Assembly (NCBI GenBank): GCA_043816955.1
Contig: JBDRHL010000144.1
Coordinates: 1-64,000 of the forward strand
Length of the DNA: 64,000 nucleotides
Origin: JBDRHL01 sp043816955
GTDB taxonomy: Bacteria; Planctomycetota; Phycisphaerae; Sedimentisphaerales; CAYZTY01
Reading direction: 5' to 3'
Position numbers and translations under genes: made by a program. The notes under the pieces are model-generated. The model did no database searches, was not told the origin of the DNA, and was given only the letters and a program-made list of their open reading frames with translations. Every line of letters begins with the position of its first letter. Positions within the stretch are counted from its first letter, which is position 1. Shown in pieces: positions 24,585-34,751 of the stretch.

Positions 24585-24635
24585 GTTAAGTGCCGATATC
24601 GAGCATTTCAAGGAATAATCAATAAAAAGGTATTT

Positions 24636-26363
24636 ATGATCAAAGAGATGGTTTTCGGTACAGTAGGGGGGCTGGGTTTGTTTCTGTTCGGCATGGGTCA
24701 GATGTCGGATGGGCTGAAGAAGGCAGCAGGCCAGAAGCTCAAGAAGGTTCTGGAATCGATGACAAGGAATGCGTTTCTGGCATTTCTTGTGGGGCTGGGG
24801 GTGACAGCATTGATACAATCGAGCTCTGCAACGACGGTGATGGTCGTGGGTTTTGTCAATGCGGGGCTGCTTACGCTGAAGCAGGCAATCTGTGTTGTTA
24901 TCGGGACGAATGTTGGTACGACGATGACGGCGTGGCTGGTGTCCATATCAGGGATAGAAATGGGTGCGTTCAAGGTTACCAGTTACGCTCTTCCGGCGAT
25001 CGGGATAGGTTTTGTTCTATATGTTGCAGGACGCAGCAGAAGGATAAAGAACCTTGGGCAGATTATCCTGGGCTTCGGGCTGCTTTTTGTGGGCATCGGA
25101 TTCATGAAGGATGCCTTTGAGGTTCTGGAGAAAAGTGAAAAGGTGCAAAAGCTATTTGTGTCGCTGGGCGGTCATCCATACCTTGCGATTCTAGCTGGGA
25201 CGATTGTAACCATGCTTCTGCAGAGCAGTTCGGCATCGATAGCGGTGGTACAATTGCTTGCGATAGGTGGCGCGTTCGGGAGCAACTGGGAAACTGCATT
25301 GAATGTATCGATTCCGTTTGTTGTGGGCGGCAATATAGGTACGACGATAACGGCGCAGATAGCCGCGGTCGGTACAAACCTGGGGGCGCGGCGGACAGCG
25401 TGGGCACATACAGTCTTTAATATTCTGGGGGCAATAATTGCACTTCCTTTTATCTATCTCGGCTGGTTTGCAGCAGCGGTAAAACTGATCAGTCCATGGG
25501 AACTGAGCGGGACGACTGTTGCAGCGAGTATCGCAGTTGCGCATACAATGTTTAATGTTATTAATTCGGCGATTTTTTTACCCCTGGCCAGTATACTCGA
25601 AAAAATAGTGACGTTTCTTGTCAGGCAAAAACCCAGCGATTTTATGATCGCGCCGGTTGTGCTGGAGGAGCATCTGCTCAATACCCCTCCGATCGCGATA
25701 GATCAGGTGCGGCGTGAAATTGTGCTGATGGCCAAACACGCCAGAGACGCGATCAATTATGCAATCAGCGGATTGTTTGAGGCAGAGCGATTAAAATTCG
25801 AACGTGCCAGGAAGACAGAAGATGTGCTGGATGAATTTCAGTATGAGATAACGTGTTATCTTTCGCGACTGTCGCAGAAGGAGATAAGCGAGGAAGTTTC
25901 GGTAGAGCTGCCGTTTCTGCTTCACAGCGTCAATGATCTGGAGCGTGTGGGAGACCATGCGGTAAATATTGTGGAAATAGCGGAACGTAAGATCGAGAAT
26001 AAGGTTGAATTGAGCGATTTTGCGCAGGCGGAGTCTGTAGAGCTTCGCAACGAAATCAGCCAGATGGTGGACAGGATCGTTACTTCACTTGAGAATAATG
26101 ACCATCAGGCGGCTGAAGATGCGCTAGTTAATGAGGCAAATCTCAACCGGATGCAGGTCGAATTTCGGCAAAACCATGTCCAGCGGATTACCGACGGAAC
26201 GTGTTCGGCAGTAGCGGGGCTGATTTTCATCGACTTTGTGGACAATGTGGAAAAGATAGGCGATCATCTTACGAACATAGCTCAGGCAACATTGGGGGGG
26301 CCGAAACGCAGCAGGGTACATAAGCTCAGTGATATAGCCGAAGTAAAGAATACGAGCAGTTAA
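24636..26363 (+). CDS. Na/Pi cotransporter with PhoU-like domain, copy 1
   Basis: 575 residues. The first ~320 form the Na/Pi cotransporter II fold with two inverted repeats, each with the QSSSA motif (ALIQSSSATTVMVVG near 63 and MLLQSSSASIAVVQ near 197). The last ~220 residues are a PhoU-like helical domain (LLHSVNDLERVGDHAVNIVE and FIDFVDNVEKIGDHLTNIAQ). It probably moves phosphate across the inner membrane, driven by Na+. The next gene is a close paralogue five bases downstream, so the two are co-transcribed. Confidence 0.92.
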   Translation: MIKEMVFGTVGGLGLFLFGMGQMSDGLKKAAGQKLKKVLESMTRNAFLAFLVGLGVTALIQSSSATTVMVVGFVNAGLLTLKQAICVVIGTNVGTTMTAWLVSISGIEMGAFKVTSYALPAIGIGFVLYVAGRSRRIKNLGQIILGFGLLFVGIGFMKDAFEVLEKSEKVQKLFVSLGGHPYLAILAGTIVTMLLQSSSASIAVVQLLAIGGAFGSNWETALNVSIPFVVGGNIGTTITAQIAAVGTNLGARRTAWAHTVFNILGAIIALPFIYLGWFAAAVKLISPWELSGTTVAASIAVAHTMFNVINSAIFLPLASILEKIVTFLVRQKPSDFMIAPVVLEEHLLNTPPIAIDQVRREIVLMAKHARDAINYAISGLFEAERLKFERARKTEDVLDEFQYEITCYLSRLSQKEISEEVSVELPFLLHSVNDLERVGDHAVNIVEIAERKIENKVELSDFAQAESVELRNEISQMVDRIVTSLENNDHQAAEDALVNEANLNRMQVEFRQNHVQRITDGTCSAVAGLIFIDFVDNVEKIGDHLTNIAQATLGGPKRSRVHKLSDIAEVKNTSS

Positions 26364-26368
26364 CAATA

Positions 26369-28045
26369 ATGGTCATAGATATAATTTTTGGAACGGCGGG
26401 TGGTCTGGGGCTGTTTTTGTACGGCATGGGCCAGATGTCCGAAGGTCTGAAAAAGGCGGCGGGACAAAGGCTCAAAAGCATTCTGGAATCCATGACAAAG
26501 AAGCGGATTGTCGGGTGTCTTGTGGGGGCAGGGGTAACAGCTTTGATCCAGTCGAGCTCGGCAGCGACGGTAATGATAATCGGTTTTGTCAACGCGGGGC
26601 TGTTGACGCTCAAACAGGCGATATCGGTGATAATCGGGACGAATATCGGCACGACAGCGACAGCATGGCTGGTCTCGATATCGGGGTTTGAAGCATTTAA
26701 GATAACCACGTATGCTCTTCCTGCAGTAGCAATAGGATTTGGTATGCAGGTTCTGGGCAGAAGGCGTGTAATTAAGGATGGCGGGCAGATATTACTGGGT
26801 TTCGGCATTCTTTTTATCGGCATCGGTTTCATGAAGAGCGCATTTGCGGGCCTGGAGCAAAATCCTGAGGTGCAGAGGCTTTTTGTTGGTACTGCTGACA
26901 ATCCTGTGCTGGCGATTTTTGCAGGGATGGCAATTACAATGCTGATCCAAAGCAGTTCGGCGGCTGTGGCGAGCGTTCAGCTTCTCGCGGCGGGAGGGGC
27001 TTTCGGTACGGACTGGGAGGCAGCAGTTAGTGTTGCGATACCATTTATCCTGGGAAGCAATATCGGCACAACTATAACTGCCCAACTGGCGGCGATTCAG
27101 ACGAACCGAAACGCACGTCGGGCTGCATGGGCGCATACGATGTTTAACGTGATAGGGGCATTTATCTGTTTCTGGTTCATCGGTGCACTCGGAAAAGCGG
27201 TGCTGATGATCAGTCCTGTGAAACTTGGTGCAACAAGCATCGCGATGTGTATCGCGATTGCCCATACTATGATCAAGGTCATTGAGGCGGTAATCTTCCT
27301 GCCGCTCAGCGGTGTTCTGGAAAAGATAGTCATTGTTCTTATAAAGCCGGACAAGAGAGAAAAAGAAAAGCAATATGTCGCGCTGGAAGAGCATCTTCTG
27401 GATACGCCTGTTATAGCGATAGAGCAGGCCAGGCGTGAGATAGTCCGGATGGCCAAGCGTGCCAGAAGGGCGGTGAACGCGGCGGTAAGAGGTTTTGCGG
27501 AAAATGACAGGAGGCGTCTGGAGAGCGTCCAGAAGATCGAGGATATTGTGGATAAGTCCCAGTATGAGATAACAGCTTATCTGGCGGCGCTATCGGAGCG
27601 GCAGATAAGTGCAGGTGTTTCGATCGAGCTTCCCGTTCTGCTCCATACGGTCAACGACCTTGAGCGTGTGGGGGATCACGCGGTGAACATTGTTGAAATA
27701 GCCCAGCGTAAGTTGGAACAGGGTATTGAATTCAGCGAATCGGCGAATGCAGAGGTGGGTTGTCTGCGCAGCGAAGTGAATGAGATGCTCGAACGGATTG
27801 TTTTAGTGCTGGCAAGAAACGACAAGGATCTGGCGGCTAAAGCACTGGAAAATGAAGAGCATCTAAACAGGATGCAGGTTGATTTTCGCCGAAGTCACGT
27901 TCAACGTATGACGGATGGAAAATGCTCTGCCATGGCAGGAGTGATTTTTATCGATCTTGTGGACAACATCGAGAAGATCGGGGACCACCTGACGAATATT
28001 GCCCAGGCGGCAATAGGGGGCCTGCGGTGGGACAATGTGGATTAG
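26369..28045 (+). CDS. Na/Pi cotransporter with PhoU-like domain, copy 2
   Basis: 558 residues, same architecture as copy 1: GTAGGLGLFLYGMGQMSEGL, QSSSAATVMIIG near 63, QSSSAAVASVQ near 196, and the PhoU-like tail with VNDLERVGDHAVNIVE and DNIEKIGDHLTNIAQ. The two proteins are alike along their whole length and the genes are five bases apart, an old tandem duplication. The copies may form heteromers or differ in affinity. No Pho-box-like operator is evident upstream of either. Confidence 0.92.
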   Translation: MVIDIIFGTAGGLGLFLYGMGQMSEGLKKAAGQRLKSILESMTKKRIVGCLVGAGVTALIQSSSAATVMIIGFVNAGLLTLKQAISVIIGTNIGTTATAWLVSISGFEAFKITTYALPAVAIGFGMQVLGRRRVIKDGGQILLGFGILFIGIGFMKSAFAGLEQNPEVQRLFVGTADNPVLAIFAGMAITMLIQSSSAAVASVQLLAAGGAFGTDWEAAVSVAIPFILGSNIGTTITAQLAAIQTNRNARRAAWAHTMFNVIGAFICFWFIGALGKAVLMISPVKLGATSIAMCIAIAHTMIKVIEAVIFLPLSGVLEKIVIVLIKPDKREKEKQYVALEEHLLDTPVIAIEQARREIVRMAKRARRAVNAAVRGFAENDRRRLESVQKIEDIVDKSQYEITAYLAALSERQISAGVSIELPVLLHTVNDLERVGDHAVNIVEIAQRKLEQGIEFSESANAEVGCLRSEVNEMLERIVLVLARNDKDLAAKALENEEHLNRMQVDFRRSHVQRMTDGKCSAMAGVIFIDLVDNIEKIGDHLTNIAQAAIGGLRWDNVD

Positions 28046-28125
28046 GCCGAGAACTGGTGTTGAGTTTTGTATTGCGGGGTTAAATTTGCCTTGTTATTGT
28101 TGTTTTTTTGGGTAGAATTCTGTTT

Positions 28126-29682
28126 ATGAGAGTGGCTATCAGGGTAGCAACATTTGTTTGTATGAGTCTTGCGGCTGTCCGGGGTTTCGGCCCAAGTGAA
28201 GAGGTCGTCAAGGAGGTTAACCAGCCGGCATGGACAGCGGAGCCGCAGCAGTTCAAGGTGGCAGTGATACCCTGCAAGGGGCTGATTGACGAGGGGCTTT
28301 ATAAGTCTATTCGCCGGCGAACGGAGCTTGCCCTAGGGGATGGCGCCAAATATATATTATACGATATAAGCACATACGGGGGGCTTGTAAAAGCAGCGGA
28401 TGACATCAGCAAGTATTTCATTCTTGAGCTTGGAAATAAAGTACACACGGTCGCATATATTTCCACGGAGGCGATTTCGGCTGGGGCGATGATCAGCGTT
28501 TCGTGCGAGGACGTAATTATGCGCAGGAGCACGCTGATAGGCGATGCTGCACCGGTGCTGATGGGAGGGAAGCTGGAGGGGGTGGAGCGTGAGAAGAACG
28601 AAGCATATATTCGCGAGACATTTGCCCGGGCGGCTGAGGCACACGGGTACCCTGAGATGCTATTGAAGGCAATGGTAACACATACGCTGAAAGTATACCG
28701 TGTCAAGAACCTCAAGAGCGGAAAGTACGAATTCATCGATGCCGATGTTCTTCCGAGCGATTCGAACGAATACGACCTTGCAAACAAGGAGCTGGTTTCA
28801 AAGGAAGGTCAGCTTCTGACGCTGACGGCAGGCAAGGCACTTGAGTATGGAATCGCCAGAGCGGTTGTGGAGAATATTGAGGAGGCACTTGCTTTCCTTG
28901 CTGAGCGTGACGGAGTGGTATTTGCAGGAAAGCCGCTGACGTATGAGACGAACTGGTCGGAAGAGATGGTTCGGTGGCTGAATTCTCCTGTTGTTATGAG
29001 CATTTTAACGATGGCTGCTTTGCTGGCTCTTTATATAGAGTTTAACACGCCGGGTATAGGACTGCCCGGGCTCATAGCGGTGACATGTTTTGTCATCATG
29101 TTCGGCAGCAAGTACCTTGTCGGGCTTGCGAACTGGGTTGAGATAGCGGTGTTTTTGCTGGGTATTATCCTGCTGATGATAGAGATATTCATTACACCGG
29201 GTTTCGGAGTGCTGGGTCTTGCGGGCATAATCTGCATCTGTGCAGGGCTTTTCGGGATGCTGATAGAGAATCCGCCCGAGAAGCTTCCATGGCCCAAGGC
29301 AGTGATCGAATGGGAGATTCTGGTTGACGGTCTGCTAGCGATATCGGCAGGTTTTCTGGGTTTTGTTGTCGTGGCGTGGGTATTTGCCAAACATCTGCCC
29401 CGATTGAGTTTTCTGAAGGGGCTTGCTCTTGCGGCGGCTGCGGGGGGCGGCAAGTTACCTGTGAGCATGACGCTGCCGCCGGAGGCAGTTAAAGCAGGCA
29501 GAGGGCTGGAGATTGGCGAAGTCGGCGAGGTTATTTCGGCACTTCGGCCTGTCGGGCAGGCGCGATTCGGTGAAGCCTATGTGGATGTTGTGGCGCACGC
29601 GGAGTTCATAGCCAAGGGGCAAAAAGTGGAGATAACCGAGATTCACGGGAACAGGGTAGTGGTCAAAGCGGTACAGGGATAA
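28126..29682 (+). CDS. NfeD family membrane-bound serine protease (ClpP-like, long form)
   Basis: About 518 residues from the ATG at 28126; the frame extends to a TTG at 28108. A signal peptide (residues 1-20) is followed by a ClpP-class protease domain; Ser118 in AISAGAMISVSC is the likely nucleophile, and a downstream Lys should complete the Ser-Lys dyad. Four to five membrane helices cover about 295-440, and an OB-fold NfeD domain ends the protein (GEVGEVISALRPVGQARFGE ... GNRVVV). In other bacteria such proteins work with SPFH/flotillin proteins in membrane quality control. Here two NfeD-type proteins and floA are consecutive. Confidence 0.88.
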   Translation: MRVAIRVATFVCMSLAAVRGFGPSEEVVKEVNQPAWTAEPQQFKVAVIPCKGLIDEGLYKSIRRRTELALGDGAKYILYDISTYGGLVKAADDISKYFILELGNKVHTVAYISTEAISAGAMISVSCEDVIMRRSTLIGDAAPVLMGGKLEGVEREKNEAYIRETFARAAEAHGYPEMLLKAMVTHTLKVYRVKNLKSGKYEFIDADVLPSDSNEYDLANKELVSKEGQLLTLTAGKALEYGIARAVVENIEEALAFLAERDGVVFAGKPLTYETNWSEEMVRWLNSPVVMSILTMAALLALYIEFNTPGIGLPGLIAVTCFVIMFGSKYLVGLANWVEIAVFLLGIILLMIEIFITPGFGVLGLAGIICICAGLFGMLIENPPEKLPWPKAVIEWEILVDGLLAISAGFLGFVVVAWVFAKHLPRLSFLKGLALAAAAGGGKLPVSMTLPPEAVKAGRGLEIGEVGEVISALRPVGQARFGEAYVDVVAHAEFIAKGQKVEITEIHGNRVVVKAVQG

Positions 29683-29695
29683 GAGGATACGAGTT

Positions 29696-30196
29696 ATGAA
29701 TGCAGCATGGCTGATTTTTGCGGTTTTTTTGTTTTTGACCTGTGCGGTGCTGCTGGTTGTAGAGGTGTTTGTGCCGAGCTTAGGGCTGTTGACGCTGTGC
29801 GCGCTGGGGGCAGCAGCAGGGGGGATCGCGATATTTTTTAATCACAGCCAAGCGGCAGGATGGGGCGGCGTTGTTGTAGCGGTGATTATGATTCCAGCGG
29901 TATGGATCATTACCTACAGGTTATTTCCAAAGACGCGTTTTGGTAAAAACGTGACCCTGCGGATGCCGGTGCGTGAGAAGGGAGACGGCGTGCCTGATAC
30001 GCCGGAATTGAAGAGGCTTCTGGGCAGCGTGGGGGTGGTTGTGACCCCTTTGCGGCCTGTGGGGACGTGTGATTTTTCGGGGCAGCGGGTAGAGTGCGTG
30101 GCGGAAAGCGGGTATATCGAGTCGAACGAAACGGTGCGAGTGATACGTGTTGAGGGGACTCAGCTTACGGTTCGCTTGCAGAAAAATGAAAACTAA
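29696..30196 (+). CDS. Short NfeD-like membrane protein
   Basis: 166 residues. Two or three membrane helices (residues 5-70; VFLFLTCAVLLVVEVFVPSL) are followed by an OB-fold NfeD domain (LLGSVGVVVTPLRPVGTCDF ... VECVAESGYIESNETV). It is the short partner without a protease domain. GAGG lies nine bases before the ATG and the gene begins 13 bases after the long NfeD gene. The OB fold is thought to contact the flotillin encoded next. Confidence 0.85.
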   Translation: MNAAWLIFAVFLFLTCAVLLVVEVFVPSLGLLTLCALGAAAGGIAIFFNHSQAAGWGGVVVAVIMIPAVWIITYRLFPKTRFGKNVTLRMPVREKGDGVPDTPELKRLLGSVGVVVTPLRPVGTCDFSGQRVECVAESGYIESNETVRVIRVEGTQLTVRLQKNEN

Positions 30197-30214
30197 TTTG
30201 AAAGGGACTCAGAG

Positions 30215-31246
30215 ATGTTTTATCAGATGTATACAGGTTTGCTGGCGGCAGTGATAAATCCGTTCAAGGTCGGCGGAATCATTATAGCGATAATAGCTAT
30301 CCTGGTTCTGATGGCTTTGATACTAAAGTACGGCAGGTTGTGGTTACAAGCGTGGCTGAGCGGAGCGCGGGTTTCGATTGCCGAACTGATCGGGATGACT
30401 CTTCGCCGTGTGGACGCCAGGTCAATAGTAATAAACCGGATCACCGCGATGCAGGCGGGAGTGGAAATATCGAGGCAGGACCTTGAGAGCCATTATCTTG
30501 CGGGAGGGCGGGTGACAAACGTGGTTCGAGCGCTGATAGCAGCGAACCGGGCCAATATTGAGCTGACACTAAAGACGGCAACGGCGATTGATTTAGCGGG
30601 GCGTGACATCCTGGAGGCGGTGCAGACAAGCGTTAATCCGAAGGTGATCGACTGTCCGAACCCGGCAAAGGGAAGAGATACGGTGGATGCCGTGGCGCAG
30701 GACGGGATCCAGCTTAAGGCAAAAGCTCGTGTAACAGTGCGGGCGAATATCGAAAGGCTGATCGGCGGAGCGACGGAAGAGACGATTATCGCGCGTGTGG
30801 GCGAAGGTATTGTTACGACGATCGGCAGTGCGATATCACACAAGAGCGTGCTTGAGAATCCTGACAAGATCTCCAAAGCAGTGCTGAACAAGGGGCTTGA
30901 CGCGGGGACAGCGTTTGAAATACTTTCGATAGATATTGCAGATGTGGATGTCGGCGAGAATATCGGTGCTCAGCTTCAAAAGGCACAGGCGTACGCGGAC
31001 CAGGAGCGGGCAAAAGCCGAGGCAGAAAAGCGGCGAGCGATGGCGGTAGCGCGTGAGCAGGAGATGAAGGCACTAGTGCAGGAGAACCGAGCGAAGGTGG
31101 TCCTCGCGGAGGCAGAGGTTCCGCTGGCGATCGCTGAGGCATTCCGCAAGGGCAATATGGGTATAATGGATTATTACCGGTTAAAGAACATCAATGCTGA
31201 TACGGAGATGCGCAGTTCAATCGCGACGCCTAAGAAAAAGGAATAG
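30215..31246 (+). CDS. floA: Flotillin-like protein FloA
   Basis: 343 residues with an N-terminal membrane hairpin (about 12-35) and the FloA core: [40 protein letters not shown], then the helical repeat [21 protein letters not shown]. FloA forms oligomers in membrane microdomains and is usually encoded beside NfeD, as here. Length and C-terminus ([20 protein letters not shown]) are normal for the family. Confidence 0.94.
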   Translation: MFYQMYTGLLAAVINPFKVGGIIIAIIAILVLMALILKYGRLWLQAWLSGARVSIAELIGMTLRRVDARSIVINRITAMQAGVEISRQDLESHYLAGGRVTNVVRALIAANRANIELTLKTATAIDLAGRDILEAVQTSVNPKVIDCPNPAKGRDTVDAVAQDGIQLKAKARVTVRANIERLIGGATEETIIARVGEGIVTTIGSAISHKSVLENPDKISKAVLNKGLDAGTAFEILSIDIADVDVGENIGAQLQKAQAYADQERAKAEAEKRRAMAVAREQEMKALVQENRAKVVLAEAEVPLAIAEAFRKGNMGIMDYYRLKNINADTEMRSSIATPKKKE

Positions 31247-31251
31247 CAGGT

Positions 31252-31893
31252 ATGCTTGAGTTCTTGCGACAATTCGGTCTGCTGGCACGGGATAAAAAGG
31301 GTGACGGCGGGGGCCTGATGCAGCTTGTGGTCCTGGGGGTAATGGCGGCGCTTTACCTGTTTGGTGCAATCGCCAAGTCACGTGCCGGGAGAGAATCCAA
31401 GGAAGGTGAAGAATCGCCGTCTGAAAAGAGTACCAGAGGCAGGGAAACGATTGAAGAGTTCATCACAAAGGTTGTGTCCGAAGAAGGCAACTTTGCGCAA
31501 AAGAAATCGACGGAGATAACCAGGGCGGACGAATGGCGGAGCAAGCGGCTTGAGCAGAGAGCGGTATCTACAGGAGATCAAGCAGGGCGGCTGGGTGCTG
31601 ATGTTCGCAAGCCACGCACACAGCCGCTGGCGGCGGCAAGGCAGGGAAAACCGCAGCAGGCACAGAAGCCGATGGTGCAGCCGGTACAGCAAGCGGCGAA
31701 AAAAATCGAGCCAGCAAAACGGACAGAAATTCCTGCGGCAGAGGAAGCTGAGGTTGAATTTGCGGAGCAGCTACACCTGGATGAGCCGCAGGACCTTCAG
31801 AAGGCTATCGTCTATGCCGAGATACTGGGCAAGCCTGTCGGGCTGCGAACAGGCGGCGAGGACGGTGAAGGAGGAATAGGAACGCTGTTCTAG
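31252..31893 (+). CDS. Hypothetical single-pass protein beside floA
   Basis: 213 residues. One membrane helix (about 22-42, MQLVVLGVMAALYLFGAIA) is followed by a charged linker, then a Gln/Pro/Ala-rich disordered stretch (QGKPQQAQKPMVQPVQQAAK), and a short ordered tail DLQKAIVYAEILGKPVGLR. It begins five bases after floA, so it belongs to the same transcript. Its job in the NfeD-flotillin unit is unknown; the tail that resembles a conserved helix may be the interaction part. Confidence 0.7.
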   Translation: MLEFLRQFGLLARDKKGDGGGLMQLVVLGVMAALYLFGAIAKSRAGRESKEGEESPSEKSTRGRETIEEFITKVVSEEGNFAQKKSTEITRADEWRSKRLEQRAVSTGDQAGRLGADVRKPRTQPLAAARQGKPQQAQKPMVQPVQQAAKKIEPAKRTEIPAAEEAEVEFAEQLHLDEPQDLQKAIVYAEILGKPVGLRTGGEDGEGGIGTLF

Positions 31894-31922
31894 CCTATGA
31901 TATTGTGGATGCCCTACATCTA

Positions 31923-32516
31923 CTATATTTTCGTCCCGAATTTGTTGTAGTGGGTAATATCGATAAGTCTGTGTTTCGGCACATGAAGGGTGTTGTTGTC
32001 GTCAAGATAATATTTTACGCTGTCGGGCAGAGCATCTTCCATCACAGGTGTTTCGTCGGGGACTCCAAGAGCAATAACTGAGTCGATGTGGAGATGATCG
32101 GGAATCCGCAATAAATCCTTGAGGTTGTCCCGGTTGATAGAGCCAAGCCAGCAGGAGCCGATTCCTTTAGCCCAGGCCAGAAGAAGGACATTCTCAACGG
32201 CGGCTCCGACATCGGCAGATGCAAACTGGGCGGGTGTTACTGCGTGATCGACCAAAACCACTATATAGGCGACAGGCTCCCGGCTGGGAGGGGGATTTCG
32301 TTTAGGCTGAACATAGGCAGCCCAGGCTAACTGCTCAAAGACTCTACTGCACAGGGGTAGATTATCCACCACGACATACCGGATCGGCTGGCGGTTCGCC
32401 GCTGAAGGAGCGCAGCGGGCTGCCTCGATGAGCGTCAGCAGAACGGCCTTATCTATCGGGTCCTGCCTGAAACGTCTTATACTTCGTCTTGTCCTGATAA
32501 TTGTGTCAAAATCCAT
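31923..32516 (-). CDS. Nitroreductase family protein
   Basis: 197 residues from the ATG at 32516, which follows AAGGAAG; the frame continues back to 32546. RTRRSIRRF (residues 7-15) and ARCAPSAANRQPIRYVVV bind the FMN phosphate and isoalloxazine ring; the later GSCWLGSINRDNL is also typical. These flavoenzymes reduce nitro or quinone compounds, or dehydrogenate small molecules, using NAD(P)H. The substrate cannot be told. It is transcribed towards the end of the convergent floA cluster. Confidence 0.9.
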   Translation of the reverse strand: MDFDTIIRTRRSIRRFRQDPIDKAVLLTLIEAARCAPSAANRQPIRYVVVDNLPLCSRVFEQLAWAAYVQPKRNPPPSREPVAYIVVLVDHAVTPAQFASADVGAAVENVLLLAWAKGIGSCWLGSINRDNLKDLLRIPDHLHIDSVIALGVPDETPVMEDALPDSVKYYLDDNNTLHVPKHRLIDITHYNKFGTKI

Positions 32517-32752
32517 TTTTGCTTCCTTAAATGAATATATGTGCATGCTTCGGATGAAAGGATATCATCGGCTGAGCGAGGTTGAAAGTTTAATCCTTGG
32601 CTGAAGCAACTTAGTTCAATGAGGAGTGTATCAAGCGGAAGGGCCGATTGCAGGCCCCTGCTGCCCTATCGACGTCCCATAATATATGTTATGTTTCATT
32701 CGAGCGAAAGCGATCTAGCTTTTAAAACATTGTAAAATAAGCGGGTTGGGTG

Positions 32753-34351
32753 TTATGAGTAGCGGAATGCGTGGGCGGCGGTTTCTCTGAGGCGATCGGT
32801 GGTAAAAGCTGCGGTGTCGAGGAGGCCGAGGTTCTGGAGGACGACAGCGATATTTATCGCGGCCTGGGGACATGTGAAGTTATCTTTGACGGACTGTTCG
32901 AGCCTCTGGATTGCGGTGGAGAATCTGGGAGAATCGCAATAGAGCAGCGCTGTTTTATAGTACAAATCGAGTATGTGGATATCGAGGTCATCGGGGGCGG
33001 CAAGCTGTTCGAGGGCAAGAGGCATCCTGTCGCTATCAAAATAGCATATTATCAGCTTTGCTTTTGCACGATGAAAGGTCGGGTTAATGGTGAGAGCATT
33101 TTCAAAGGCGGTTAGGGCGGGGTCAAGAAGGCCTGCTCCCATAAGGAGGAGGCCAAGGCGATAGTGCAGGTCTGGATTATTGGGCTGGTCGGACAACTGG
33201 GCCTTGTGGGCTTCGATTGTTGTATCTATAAGGGTCTCGAAATCGGACATTTTTGCAAGATCGGGGTTGGCTGAGCCAAGGGCTTGCAGTTGTAATGTGG
33301 CGGCTTCAGCGAAGAGAAGATTGCTGTTTGGCTGGATTGCGGAAGCCAGTGAAAGGGTGGATTCGGCCTGTTCGATCTGGTCGTTTAGTTTCTGGGCGGC
33401 AGCAAGGCCTATATAGGCATCAACGATCTGGTCGTTTATTTCAACGGCCCTGGTAAAAAGGCGGGCGGCGTAGGCATAATGCTGCATTGTGAGATGCTGG
33501 GTACCCAGCTTAACGGTTGCTTCGAGGTACTGGGGTTCCATGGCAAGGACTTTTTCGTAGTAGACAGCGGCTTGTGTGTGGTTGTGCATCAGAGCGTAGA
33601 TGTCCGCGAGTTTGCAGTTGAGGTGGATGTTGTCGGGTTCCTGCTCAAGGCGAGAAAGAATATTATCCTCCAAGCTGTGCAGCTCGGTGTCAGGTGTAAT
33701 TACATCGAAGCCGAGCTCGTCACTTCCGGCGTGGAAATTGTCCGGATGGAGAAGGATCGCCCTACTGAATGTGTCGGCGGCGGCGTCATATTTCTGTGTG
33801 GCTATATAGAGGTAGGCCAGTGTAATCAATGAATGCAGATCGTCGGGATATTCAGAGACGAGGGTTTCATATTCCCTGATGGTGTTTTCTATTCTCCGGT
33901 TTTTGAAGTAGATTGCAGCGAGTCTTTGCCTCGGCATCCGGAGGTAGTTTTTGAACTTCAGGCAATCCTGGTAGAATTCGACGGCTTGAGCTTCTTTTCC
34001 CAGCCGTTCATAGCAGTGCCCCAAGATGTACAGTGCCATTGTGTTGTTCGGCTCGCGCATATAGACCGACTGGAGCAGATCAATGGTTGTTTTAACCTGA
34101 TTATTTCTCAGGGCAAGTGCGGCAGAAGCCATTCTGCCGAGAATACAGTCGGGATTTTCAAACAGGTAGAATCGCAGCTTTTCCCCGGCTTGTGGGAGTT
34201 TGTGCGCAGCGATACATTCTATGGCAGGGGCAAGTTCTGTCCGCTGAGCGGCGCTACCGTAATGGCGGCAGGCGGAATTAAGCCAGTTTATCATCAACTC
34301 GGCAGGGTCGGCGGTAATCGCCCTACCGAGAATTTCGAGCAATCTACTCAT
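32753..34351 (-). CDS. TPR repeat protein
   Basis: 532 residues made of about 12-14 tetratricopeptide repeats, for example TMALYILGHCYERLGKEAQA, TLAYLYIATQKYDAAADTFS and HYRLGLLLMGAGLLDPALTA. No signal peptide, so it is probably cytoplasmic. TPRs act as scaffolds for protein complexes. No catalytic domain is present, and its neighbours (nitroreductase, response regulator) give no clue. Confidence 0.85.
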   Translation of the reverse strand: MSRLLEILGRAITADPAELMINWLNSACRHYGSAAQRTELAPAIECIAAHKLPQAGEKLRFYLFENPDCILGRMASAALALRNNQVKTTIDLLQSVYMREPNNTMALYILGHCYERLGKEAQAVEFYQDCLKFKNYLRMPRQRLAAIYFKNRRIENTIREYETLVSEYPDDLHSLITLAYLYIATQKYDAAADTFSRAILLHPDNFHAGSDELGFDVITPDTELHSLEDNILSRLEQEPDNIHLNCKLADIYALMHNHTQAAVYYEKVLAMEPQYLEATVKLGTQHLTMQHYAYAARLFTRAVEINDQIVDAYIGLAAAQKLNDQIEQAESTLSLASAIQPNSNLLFAEAATLQLQALGSANPDLAKMSDFETLIDTTIEAHKAQLSDQPNNPDLHYRLGLLLMGAGLLDPALTAFENALTINPTFHRAKAKLIICYFDSDRMPLALEQLAAPDDLDIHILDLYYKTALLYCDSPRFSTAIQRLEQSVKDNFTCPQAAINIAVVLQNLGLLDTAAFTTDRLRETAAHAFRYS

Positions 34352-34751
34352 ATTTAACGTCCTAATTAAATGCGCAGCAATGTTCGTAGTTCGTATCTTT
34401 CCAAGATTAGGTATCGGCTGGAATGTTTAAGCGCTTAATGGTGCTTTAGGGGCAGTACGGGAGGATAGAAACAGATAAAATGTGCAATGTGCCGGTTGTA
34501 ACAAGTGTGAGGGATTTGCGTAATTTTCCGGGTGAATCGGCGGAATTACCCGGCTTATTATGGGTCGCGGTTTGAGGAAATATGCAGGTTTAGTGAAGAG
34601 GTTTGTGGAAGCGCGGGCTTATGGGACAAATCAGGCGCGCAATTTTAAGCTTAGAACCTATCCTAATAACTCATTCTATTACGGCCTGCTGCAAAGTCCG
34701 ATGCCTGCGTTGTCGGGTCAAAATCGTCCTCGACGTAGCTTTGGCTACCGG
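34352..34751. other. Intergenic region with a MITE-like element
   Basis: The left part (34352-34650) carries only a CCGGGT/ACCCGG inverted repeat near 34530-34555 and no gene I can support. The right part is occupied by the 108-base repeat listed next. Confidence 0.5.
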
